Below, one piece after another: positions 1 to 7,500 of a DNA stretch of 9,976 nt. Position 1 is the stretch's first letter. Each line of letters opens with the position of its first letter. The stretch is taken from NCBI GenBank assembly GCA_002320485.1, contig DCKW01000096.1:1-9976 (forward strand), written 5' to 3'. The DNA is from Micavibrio sp. UBA1664 (GTDB lineage Bacteria; Pseudomonadota; Alphaproteobacteria; Micavibrionales; UBA1664). The translations under genes were made by a program, and so were the position numbers. The notes under the pieces are model-generated. The model was given only the letters and a program-made list of their open reading frames with translations. It had not been told where the DNA came from and made no database searches.

Positions 1-335
1 AGCGGGATTTCACCTATATTGATGATGTGGTCCAAGGGATATTAGCATCCATGTCGGTTGAAATCGAAGAGGATGTTCCCCATAAAATTTACAATCTAGG
101 TAATAACAAGGCGGAGGAGCTTAGTGATTTTATCGCTGTGATAGAACAATCGCTGGATAAGGCGGCAAAAAAAGATTATCTTCCCATGCAGGCGGGGGAT
201 GTCGTTGAAACATATGCGGATATTGAGACATCCGCGGCGGATCTGAATTACCACCCTTCTGTACCCATAAAGACGGGTATACCGCAATTTATAAAATGGT
301 ATAAAGAGTATTATAAAGCATCAAAAGGCAATTAG
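1..335 (+). CDS. NAD-dependent epimerase, UDP-glucuronate 4-epimerase type (3' end only)
   Basis: This is the C-terminal part of a short-chain dehydrogenase/reductase-type sugar-nucleotide epimerase. The open frame runs in from the left edge (first full codon at position 3), so the true start lies outside the window and the ATG at 27 is internal. The first visible residues, RDFTYIDDVVQGI, are the signature of the UDP-glucuronate 4-epimerase (CapI/LpsL) group. The later blocks YNLGNN, LPMQAGDVVETYAD and the ending IPQFIKWYKEYY also fit that group's C-terminal substrate-binding part. Family members interconvert UDP-glucuronate and UDP-galacturonate in the cytoplasm for capsule or LPS. The Rossmann glycine motif and the catalytic YxxxK are not in the window, so substrate specificity is inferred from C-terminal similarity only. 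The stop (333-335) is 11 bp before the next ATG and overlaps that gene's Shine-Dalgarno sequence, which suggests co-translation. Confidence 0.88.
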   Translation, partial: RDFTYIDDVVQGILASMSVEIEEDVPHKIYNLGNNKAEELSDFIAVIEQSLDKAAKKDYLPMQAGDVVETYADIETSAADLNYHPSVPIKTGIPQFIKWYKEYYKASKGN

Positions 336-346
336 GGAAATCAGTC

Positions 347-1024
347 ATGGCAAATGAAAAACAACCGTTATCATCGTCATCGATCGGCACAAAATTAAGG
401 GCGTATTTTATTGCGGGGGTGTTGGTAACGGCACCAATTACAATTACGGTCTGGTTGACCATTGCGATTATCAATTTTATTGATAAGACTGTTAAAAATA
501 TTATTTTGCCGGATGGGTATTATGACGGGATTTTTACATTCCTTTCGATTCCGGGTGTCGGGATAGTCATTGCAATTTTGTTCCTGCTGATTGTGGGGAT
601 GTTCGCAACCAATATTATGGGGCGTTTTTTCCTGCGTATCGGCGAATCTATTCTCGACCATTTGCCTGTGGTCCGTTCTTTATATGGGGCAACCAAACAA
701 ATTTTTGAAACCGTTTTTGCCAATCAATCCGAAGCCTTCCGTGAGGTTGTTATGGTGGAATATCCGCGTACCAATATGTGGGTTATAGGGTTTTTAACAG
801 GCCGTACGCGTGGAGAGGTTCAGCAAAAAACCGCCGATGATCTGGTCAATATATTTGTGCCGACAACGCCAAACCCGACATCGGGATTTTTATTGTTCGT
901 ACCTGAAAAGGACGTAATTCACCTTGATATGACTGTTGAGGAGGGAATAAAATTAGTAGTATCGGCCGGGATCGTCACTCCCGACCAGCTTCAGGATATG
1001 CAAAAGAAAAAGGATACTTTCTAA
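347..1024 (+). CDS. DUF502 family inner-membrane protein
   Basis: A 225-residue protein of the DUF502 family (related to plant COV1-type proteins), whose molecular function is not established. Two hydrophobic segments are visible, at about residues 19-45 and 68-90, with a short polar loop between them. The remaining roughly 135 residues are soluble. Family-like blocks are PVVRSLYGATKQ (about 107-118), VPTTPNPTSGFL (171-182) and GIVTPDQ near the C-terminus (208-214). The length is normal for the family. The ATG at 347 is supported by AGGGAAA at 334-340, six bases upstream, which overlaps the stop of the epimerase gene. An operon with that gene is therefore likely, though no functional link is known. 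The stop codon (1022-1024) overlaps the stop of the convergent minus-strand gene by 4 bp, and no hairpin-plus-U-tract terminator is visible between them. Confidence 0.9.
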   Translation: MANEKQPLSSSSIGTKLRAYFIAGVLVTAPITITVWLTIAIINFIDKTVKNIILPDGYYDGIFTFLSIPGVGIVIAILFLLIVGMFATNIMGRFFLRIGESILDHLPVVRSLYGATKQIFETVFANQSEAFREVVMVEYPRTNMWVIGFLTGRTRGEVQQKTADDLVNIFVPTTPNPTSGFLLFVPEKDVIHLDMTVEEGIKLVVSAGIVTPDQLQDMQKKKDTF

Positions 1025-1371
1025 GCGGTCAGTTTTTTGCGGTTTGCGCGACGAGCCTGATGATCTTCTGTTAATCTATCCAAAATGCCTGTTAAATTAG
1101 GAAATTGAGATGTATTAGCACGCAAGGTTTTTTGAGCCCCTTTGACGATACGATGCACGTCCGTCCGCTTTGCGGCTACTTCGATAGAATTCTCGTTATC
1201 CTTCTCACTCAATCGAAGTATCTTGGAATTATCGGTTAAAATAAAAGAAGAGTTTTTGTGAGTAAATAAAATGGCAGGTTGTCCGTCATGGTCGCAAATG
1301 TCGTATTTTTTCATTGAAAATCGAACGGTACGTAATTGATTAAATAAACCGGTAACGGTTGCTGGGGCCAT
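1021..1371 (-). CDS. Hypothetical protein, 116 residues
   Basis: I do not recognise this protein. It is soluble, with no signal peptide or membrane segment. The N-terminal half reads as alternating strand-like segments (YDICDHDG, PAILFTHKNSSFILTD, KILRLSEKDN), and the C-terminal third is basic and probably helical, ending RRANRKKLTA. The ATG at 1371 is supported by AAGGA at about 1380-1384 (minus strand), eight bases upstream. A methionine at residue 20 is an alternative start with less support. A separate promoter candidate lies upstream at 1422-1450, so the gene may not depend on readthrough from recG, which lies 124 bp upstream on the same strand. Its stop (TAG, 1021-1023) overlaps the convergent DUF502 stop. 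I judge it a real gene from the ribosome site, the promoter and tight packing, not from homology. Confidence 0.7.
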   Translation of the reverse strand: MAPATVTGLFNQLRTVRFSMKKYDICDHDGQPAILFTHKNSSFILTDNSKILRLSEKDNENSIEVAAKRTDVHRIVKGAQKTLRANTSQFPNLTGILDRLTEDHQARRANRKKLTA

Positions 1372-1421
1372 ATATTTATTCCTTATATTAAAGTGTTGAA
1401 AGATAAGAGTATTATCAAAAA

Positions 1422-1450
1422 ATAATAAGGCAAAATTATGGTAAAGTAAA
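1422..1450 (-). promoter_or_regulatory. Candidate sigma70-type promoter for the 116-residue gene
   Basis: On the minus strand TTTACT (1445-1450) is separated by exactly 17 bp from TATTAT (1422-1427), a reasonable -35/-10 pair in the 124-bp gap after recG. It would give a leader of roughly 45 nt before the ATG at 1371. Between the -10 and the gene lies a short dyad, GATAA-GAGTA-TTATC (1402-1416), which could be an operator. The region is very AT-rich, so chance matches are easy and this is only a candidate. Confidence 0.35.
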
Positions 1451-1495
1451 TAAAAAGGTTGTTTTTTCCCAACAGATTAATTTATTCGAAGTGAT

Positions 1496-3580
1496 TTATC
1501 CGCTGCCTAGGGTTTTAATGGCATCATCCTGTTCAAATAAATAAAGCAGATATTTTAAGGCTTCGCCTCTGCGTGAGGTTAATTCCGGATCGTTTTTTGC
1601 AATCAGGCGGGCATCATCATGTGCCATATCCATAAGCCCGCGGTGTGCATCAATATCTATAAAATGCATTGAGGGTAGGCCGCTTTGCCTTGTGCCCAAA
1701 ACCTCTCCCGCGCCGCGAAGCTCAAGATCTTTCTCGGCGATAAGAAAGCCATCTTCGGTCTCACGCATGATAGCAAGCCTTTCTTTTGCCGTTTCCGAAA
1801 GGGGTGCGCTGTAAAGAAGAATACATGATGACTGATCGCTACCCCGTCCGACCCGCCCCCGCAGTTGGTGGAGTTGCGCAAGCCCAAATCGTTCCGCATG
1901 TTCGATAATCATTACGGTTGCTTCGGGAACATTCACACCAACCTCTATGACAGTGGTTGCGACAAGAATATCCAGTTCGCCACCCGCAAATTTTTGCATG
2001 ACCTTATCTTTTTCATGAGGTTTCATGCGACCATGAATAAGTCCCACCCGATCGCCGTAAAGCTGTTGAAGTAATGTATAGCGATCCTCGGCATTTGCCA
2101 GGTCGAGACTTTCCGATTCTTCAACGAGCGGGCAGACCCAATATATGCGCTCTCCTGTTTCAATTTTACGTTTAAGGCCTTGGGCGATATCGGCAAGCCT
2201 GTCTTGTGAAATAAGAGCGGTTTCAACGGGTTTGCGCCCCGGTGGTTTCTCATTTAGGCGGCTGACATCCATATCGCCGAATAACGATATTGTCAGTGTG
2301 CGCGGAATAGGGGTTGCCGTCATGACCAGAACATCGGGCGCAATGCCTTTATCCGACAGGTTTAAACGTTGATGCACCCCAAATCGATGTTGTTCGTCAA
2401 TAATGACGCATCCCAGATTTTTAAAAGTAACGCTTTCCTGAAACAGGGCATGTGTTCCGATAACAATCCCAGCCGAGCCGTCAGCAATTACATTCAGGAT
2501 ATCCTGACGCATTTTTCCTTTGTCGCGTCCGGTTAGAACAGTCAAATTTACACCGAGCGATTCGCATATAGGGAGAAGGGTTTCGGCATGTTGACGGGTG
2601 AGAATTTCCGTCGGAGCCATTAGGGCGGCCTGATAACCATCGGTAATAACGTTCAACATGGCGGCAAGGGCAACAACGGTTTTGCCGCTGCCGACATCCC
2701 CTTGCAGTAAACGGAGCATCCGTGTCGATTGTGCCATATCCCCGTCGATGTCTTCTAAAGCGCGGCTTTGCGCGCCAGTTAGCGCAAAAGGCAGGGCGGC
2801 AATCAATTTACGCCGCATATCTTTCGAACAAGTATACGCAATCCCTTTTTTCTTTTTAAAACGCAACCGCACGATTTGCATGGCAAGCTGCCTTGCTAAG
2901 GCCTCATCATATGCCAGTCGTTGGCGTACAGGGCTGTCCGATAACGTATCGTTAGATGATTGAGGATGATGAAGCATTGTCATGCTGTCTTTCCATGCGC
3001 TCCATTTGTATTTTTTTATAATTGAATCATCATGCCATTCAGGCAAAGCGGGCAATAATGGCAGGGCATTTTCAATCGCTTTATGCAGGGCTTTCGGGCT
3101 CAATCCCGCGGTCATAGGATAAATCGGTTCGTGTGATTTGATCTCCGACGCCTTTTCTGGAACGACCGCATAATCGGGGTGAAGCATTTGAATTTTGTCG
3201 TTATAAAATTCTATCTTTCCACTGATGACAATTTCTTTCCCAAGTGGATAAGTGTCTTTTAACCATTGTCCAGGAGCATTGAAATAGATGATATCCATCG
3301 GTTGCCCGTCGCCTGTGGCGGCGATACGATAGGGCGCGCCCCGGCGCTTGGCAGGTGTATGTGCCGTTGGTATAACGCGTACAGTCGCAATCCCTTCCTT
3401 GTTAATCTCGCTGAGCGATTTGATGTGCCCCCGTTCGATGCAATCAATCGGTTTATGGCGCAACAGGCCAATGATGCGTTCACCCCCTAGCAATTTTTCA
3501 AAAATCGGCGCAGTTTTCGGACCCACACCCCCAAGGGTGCGGATTGATCGGAATAAAGGGTCGAGAATTAAGGGGCGCAT
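1496..3580 (-). CDS. recG: ATP-dependent DNA helicase RecG
   Basis: A full-length RecG of 694 residues (E. coli RecG is 693). RecG is a cytoplasmic superfamily-2 double-strand DNA translocase that regresses stalled replication forks and migrates Holliday junctions and R-loops. An N-terminal wedge region starts at the helix-hairpin-like LGGVGPKTAPIFEKLLG (about 16-32), followed by an OB-fold part. The motor motifs are GDVGSGKT (294-301, Walker A), MAPTEIL (321-327), IGTHAL (374-379), DEQH (395-398, motif II), TATPIPRT (421-428, motif III), ATTVIEVGVNVPEA (541-554) and QLRGRVGRG (572-580, motif VI). The C-terminal TRG-like stretch DLELRGAGEVLGTRQSG (618-634) couples ATP hydrolysis to translocation. 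The start MRPLILDPLF resembles other alphaproteobacterial RecG N-termini, although the ribosome site is weak (AGG directly before the ATG). No key residue is missing. It is divergent from sdhE across 41 bp. Confidence 0.98.
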   Translation of the reverse strand: MRPLILDPLFRSIRTLGGVGPKTAPIFEKLLGGERIIGLLRHKPIDCIERGHIKSLSEINKEGIATVRVIPTAHTPAKRRGAPYRIAATGDGQPMDIIYFNAPGQWLKDTYPLGKEIVISGKIEFYNDKIQMLHPDYAVVPEKASEIKSHEPIYPMTAGLSPKALHKAIENALPLLPALPEWHDDSIIKKYKWSAWKDSMTMLHHPQSSNDTLSDSPVRQRLAYDEALARQLAMQIVRLRFKKKKGIAYTCSKDMRRKLIAALPFALTGAQSRALEDIDGDMAQSTRMLRLLQGDVGSGKTVVALAAMLNVITDGYQAALMAPTEILTRQHAETLLPICESLGVNLTVLTGRDKGKMRQDILNVIADGSAGIVIGTHALFQESVTFKNLGCVIIDEQHRFGVHQRLNLSDKGIAPDVLVMTATPIPRTLTISLFGDMDVSRLNEKPPGRKPVETALISQDRLADIAQGLKRKIETGERIYWVCPLVEESESLDLANAEDRYTLLQQLYGDRVGLIHGRMKPHEKDKVMQKFAGGELDILVATTVIEVGVNVPEATVMIIEHAERFGLAQLHQLRGRVGRGSDQSSCILLYSAPLSETAKERLAIMRETEDGFLIAEKDLELRGAGEVLGTRQSGLPSMHFIDIDAHRGLMDMAHDDARLIAKNDPELTSRRGEALKYLLYLFEQDDAIKTLGSG

Positions 3581-3585
3581 ACCTA

Positions 3586-3614
3586 TTGTTTTAATCCAGT
3601 AAAGCCTTTAAATA
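3586..3614 (+). promoter_or_regulatory. Candidate promoter for sdhE, possibly leaderless
   Basis: TTGTTT (3586-3591) and TAAATA (3609-3614) are separated by 17 bp in the 41-bp recG-sdhE gap. Transcription would begin about seven bases after the -10, at or within a base or two of the sdhE ATG (3622). This fits the absence of any recognisable Shine-Dalgarno sequence before sdhE. The recG promoter must also lie in this gap or inside sdhE, so the two would overlap. The match is by eye only. Confidence 0.35.
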
Positions 3615-3621
3615 AAGTCTT

Positions 3622-3885
3622 ATGGATGAATTACGCAGAAAATTACTTTTTCGCTCCGAGCATCGGGGAACCAAGGAAATGGATTTGATCTTAGGGACAT
3701 TTGCACGTGAGTTTCTGCCAACAGCCGCCGATGCCGAAGTTGCGGCCTATCAGGAGCTTTTGCAGGAAAATGATCCCGACCTTTATAACTGGATATCCCT
3801 GCGCGAGCCCGTGCCTGCCGAAAACAATAATTCTATCTTGAAAAAACTGATCGGATATCAGGTTGCCGGAGTGGCGAAAACCTAG
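3622..3885 (+). CDS. sdhE: FAD assembly factor SdhE (succinate dehydrogenase flavinylation)
   Basis: An 87-residue SdhE/YgfY/Sdh5 family protein (formerly DUF339), a normal length for the family. It promotes covalent attachment of FAD to the succinate dehydrogenase flavoprotein subunit SdhA. The diagnostic surface motif RGxxE is present as RGTKE at residues 15-19, within RSEHRGTKEMDLILG. It is followed by the expected small helical bundle with FAREFLP and YQELLQENDPDLYNWI. The start at 3622 gives the usual short N-terminus MDELRRKLLF, and there is no clear Shine-Dalgarno sequence upstream. A 14-bp sequence in its last codons (3850-3863, reading IGYQV) is repeated exactly at 4475-4488, after the next gene. 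No sdh genes are in the window, which is common, because sdhE is often linked to recG and mfd in this class. Confidence 0.95.
   Translation: MDELRRKLLFRSEHRGTKEMDLILGTFAREFLPTAADAEVAAYQELLQENDPDLYNWISLREPVPAENNNSILKKLIGYQVAGVAKT
3850..3863 (+). repeat. 14-bp direct repeat, copy 1 (inside the 3' end of sdhE)
   Basis: ATCGGATATCAGGT, identical to the copy at 4475-4488. It lies in the last 12 codons of sdhE and reads IGYQV. Together the copies bracket the 177-codon gene at 3936-4469. A repeat of this length can occur by chance in 10 kb, so the placement is what makes it notable. Confidence 0.6.
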
Positions 3886-3935
3886 GCGAGTTTCCTGCTG
3901 TTATTAACGTTATTAAAAAATGTATTGGTGCTACT

Positions 3936-4469
3936 ATGAAGAATAAACTGGCGTTTCTTTTTGACAAACAATCTGTAGACAGCTTCCCGATAGAAGACAT
4001 GGTCGTAGCATTACTGCATGTCATAGAGCAAATAGATTTAAGCGATGAACAACGTTATGGCACAAAAGTATTTGTTAACGCGGCTACAAAGCCCCAACCT
4101 CCGATTGTTTTAATTCCAAGTTATATGGGCGGTAGCCCGCTAACACGCCAAACCGCAAAAACTCAAAAAAAGGATATTCCGTCAACACTAGACAGTATAC
4201 GGAATATCAAATCAGATAGTGCAAAACACTCTCGTTTGTTACACCTTGGATATAAAGGGATCAGCGATATTATTGATGATAAAGGCCGGTCTAATATTAA
4301 TGAAGCTCTGCGACTGACAGGAGGTATTTTTACCAATGCGGTCAATAAGGCTGTCGATCGCGCCTGTCCTATATCCGCTTCCCGAAGATTGCACGATTTG
4401 CCAACATATATATCGATAACTCAGGGTGAAAAAATCGCATCACATTTACACCGGATGACATTGCGCTAA
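3936..4469 (+). CDS. Hypothetical protein, 177 residues (possible 3' frameshift)
   Basis: I do not recognise this protein. The N-terminus reads KLAFLFDKQSVDSFPIEDMV, followed by a probable helix (VVALLHVIEQIDL) and a proline-rich strand region PQPPIVLIPSYMGG (54-66). A polar stretch rich in K, S and T covers about 69-99, and the second half looks helical (GYKGISDIIDD, INEALRLTGGIFTNAVNKAV). No signal peptide or membrane segment is seen, and the ribosome site is weak (GGTG five bases before the ATG). The gene sits 50 bp after sdhE and 53 bp before mfd on the same strand, so all three could be co-transcribed. A run of six A (4429-4434) lies near the 3' end. One extra base there would replace the ending IASHLHRMTLR with NRITFTPDDI and onward to TKQV, stopping at 4502-4504 (189 residues). 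That alternative end looks more protein-like, so the annotated C-terminus may be the product of an indel or sequencing error. Confidence 0.65.
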   Translation: MKNKLAFLFDKQSVDSFPIEDMVVALLHVIEQIDLSDEQRYGTKVFVNAATKPQPPIVLIPSYMGGSPLTRQTAKTQKKDIPSTLDSIRNIKSDSAKHSRLLHLGYKGISDIIDDKGRSNINEALRLTGGIFTNAVNKAVDRACPISASRRLHDLPTYISITQGEKIASHLHRMTLR

Positions 4470-4474
4470 GAAAT

Positions 4475-4488
4475 ATCGGATATCAGGT
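4475..4488 (+). repeat. 14-bp direct repeat, copy 2 (after the 177-codon gene)
   Basis: An exact copy of ATCGGATATCAGGT, also found at 3850-3863 in sdhE, 625 bp upstream. Read in the same codon phase as in sdhE it again encodes IGYQV, followed by TKQV and a stop at 4502-4504. It could be a fragment of a duplicated gene end, an insertion scar, part of the frameshifted C-terminus of the preceding gene, or chance. Confidence 0.6.
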
Positions 4489-4515
4489 GACAAAACAGGT
4501 ATAAGCCACTATATA
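4487..4515 (+). promoter_or_regulatory. Candidate promoter for mfd, possibly leaderless
   Basis: GTGACA (4487-4492, five of six to TTGACA) is followed after exactly 17 bp by TATATA (4510-4515). The expected transcription start falls at about 4522-4523, which is the mfd ATG itself. No Shine-Dalgarno sequence is visible before mfd, which agrees with a leaderless message. The -35 overlaps the second copy of the 14-bp repeat. Readthrough from sdhE is also possible. Confidence 0.4.
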
Positions 4516-4522
4516 TCCCTCC

Positions 4523-7500
4523 ATGTCACAATACCCCATCATTCACGGTGTTCCTGAAGGTCAGGATGCGTTTGTATTGCAAGCCCGTGCAATTGAAGCG
4601 CAGCGTAATAAAGGTGTTGCCTGCCATATTGCTATGGATGATGTAAGGGCGCAAACATTAATCGATTTACTTGCCTTTTTCGCACCTGAAACAGAGGTAA
4701 TTTATTTTCCCGCTTGGGATTGTTTGCCTTATGACCGCGTTTCACCCAATACGTCCATTATAGGTCAGCGAATGAAAGCATTGGGACAGTTAAAGGCGCG
4801 CGGGGCAAGCGATATCAAGCGTCCTTGTGTGGTGTTAACCACCGTGAATGCCGTGTTGCGAAAGGTTATCCCGCCACAGTCCCTGAATAGTATCGGCGGT
4901 ATTTATCTCGAGAAAAACGGGCGATTGAATGATAAACATCTGGTGGAGTTTTTATCCATCAATGGATATGAACGTACGGAAACTGTGCGGGAAAATGGTG
5001 AATATGCGGTTCGGGGCGGCATTATCGATTTATGGCCTGCAACGCATGACATGCCCGTCAGGATTGACTTATTCGGTGACGAGGTGGAAAGCTTGAAAGA
5101 ATTTGACCCCGTTAGTCAAAAATCGGAAAACACAATTAAAAATCTGTCTTTAAATCCGGCAACCGAAATTCCGATGAATAAGGAATCAATTCAACACTTC
5201 CGGTCGCGCTATCGTGAATTATTCGGCGCGGTCAACAGCGTCGATCCGTTATACGAGGCCATTTCGGACGGACGCCGTATTAACGGTATGGAGCATTGGC
5301 AAGCGTTATTTTTCAAGGATATGGCTAATCTTTTTTCCTATATACCTGTTGCCGATATTTCGATCGATCATCAGGGCGATCAGGCCTTGAAAGAGGCAAT
5401 TGAACAGATCCGTGATTTTTATCAGTCCAGACAGACACTCGCCGCGCAGACAGCCAAGGCAAATAAAAAAACAAAAGGTGCTGAGCAGGCAATCTATCAT
5501 CCTGTGCCTTTGGATATGGTTTTTGAAACTGCATATCCTGATGCGCAAATGTTTTCTCCCTTTCAATCAGAAGAAGACCAGCCAAAACAGGGGCGGGATT
5601 TCGGGGATGTGCGCGCTTTGCCTAACGGCGATGTTTTCGCCGCTTTAAAGGAATATCTGCACAACAATTTTCAACGCAAAGCAATCATCAATGCCTATAG
5701 TGACGGTTCGCGAGAACGGTTGAAAGGCTTGCTGGAGGCGCACGAAATTACCAACATAAAATTGTGCGATACTTTCGATGAAGCGATCAAAGCAAAATCA
5801 GGAACAATTGCCTTAGTCACATTACCCTTAGAGCGCGGTTTTATAAATGATCGTATCGTGGTGGTGACAGAGCAGGATATTTTAGGGGATCGTTTGATCC
5901 GTAAAACAAAATCCAGAAAGCGAAAAGCAGACGCGTTTTTACGCGAGGTTTCATCCTTGTCCGAGGGGGATTACGTCGTACACATGAATCACGGGATAGG
6001 GCGGTTTGAAGGGTTGGAAACGCTGGACGTCTTTGGCGCAAAACATGATTGTGTGCGCCTCATCTATGATGGCGGTGATAAATTATATGTTCCTGTTGAA
6101 AATATTGAGGTTTTATCGCGTTACGGTGATGCAGACGCAATTGTCAATCTCGACAAGCTAGGCGGCGCAGGCTGGCAGGCAAGACGCGCAAAAGTGAAGA
6201 AAAACCTGCTTGAAATGGCCGGCAAACTCATTGATCTCGCTGCTGCACGTGCCTTGCAAAAGGCCGATACCTTTGCGGTAGATGACGGCATTTACAACGA
6301 TTTTGCAGCACGTTTCCCCTACCATGAAACAGAAGATCAGCAATCCTCCATTGAGGCCGTCCTTGAAGATTTGCAATCGGGCAGGCCGATGGACCGGCTT
6401 GTTTGCGGGGATGTGGGATTCGGAAAAACCGAAATTGCCATTCGCGCCGCCTATGTGACCGCTATGGCGGGGGGGCAAGTGGCAATCATCGCACCCACGA
6501 CATTATTGGCGAGGCAGCATTACGAAAATTTTCTGAATCGTTTTCTTGGTACGGGTTTAAGAATAGAGCAGTTATCACGCCTTGTATCAGCCAAGGTTGC
6601 GAAACAGGCAAAAGACGGATTAAAAAACGGGGACGTTAATATTGTTATCGGTACTCATGCCTTGTTATCTGAAAGCATAGAATTCAACCATTTAGGACTT
6701 GTGATAGTTGATGAAGAGCAACGCTTTGGCGTGAAGCAAAAAGAAAAGTTGAAAGATTTGAAAAAAGATGTGCATGTTCTCACTCTGACGGCGACACCTA
6801 TTCCGCGAACATTACAAATGTCTCTTACAGGGGTGCGCGATATGTCCCTGATAACAACGCCACCTGTCGACCGGCTTGCCATTCGGTCTTTTGTTATGCC
6901 GTGGGATCCTCTTATTGTGAGAGAAGCATTGTTACGTGAACATCATCGCGGAGGTCAGAGTTTTATTGTATGTCCGCGGGTCAAAGATATTCAAAAAATG
7001 GAAGAAATTATAAAAGAACTCGTGCCTGAGGTGAAATTGGTGACGGCACACGGACAACTTGCGCCCGGCGATCTGGAAGACCGTATGACCGCGTTTTACG
7101 AGAAACAATATGATGTTCTGTTGGCGACCAATATCATTGAATCCGGCATTGATGTGCCCTCGGCCAATACCATGATTGTGCATAGGGCGGATATGTTCGG
7201 GCTGGCGCAATTGTACCAGATACGCGGACGAATCGGACGTTCTAAAATTCGTGCCTATGCTTATCTGACGTATCAGGCGGAGCATAAATTGTCGGAAGTG
7301 GCAATGAAGCGACTGGAAATTCTTGGTATGCTTGATCAATTGGGTGCAGGGTTTCAACTGGCATCGCATGACATGGATTTACGCGGAGCGGGTAATCTGG
7401 TGGGTGAGCAGCAATCGGGCCATATTAAAGAGGTTGGCGTAGAGCTATATCAGCAAATGCTGGAGGAAGCGGTAGCCGAAGCGCGCGCGGGTGTCATACA

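Noticed and set aside
2658..2963. 101-codon open frame antisense to recG
   Set aside because: It covers the Walker A region of recG in reverse, is rich in Arg, Ser and Cys as shadow frames are, and has no start signal.
3880..3935. The gap after sdhE as a terminator or small RNA
   Set aside because: It holds only a repeated GTTATTA and the short palindrome TAACGTTA; no stable stem or U tract can be drawn.
4473..4483. ATATC-G-GATAT dyad before mfd as an operator
   Set aside because: It is short, AT-rich and largely inside the 14-bp repeat, where half of it is coding sequence in the sdhE copy. There is no independent support.
6932..7369. 145-codon open frame antisense to mfd
   Set aside because: It lies wholly inside the conserved motor and motif VI coding region of mfd, has no ribosome site, and its composition is that of a reverse-frame shadow.
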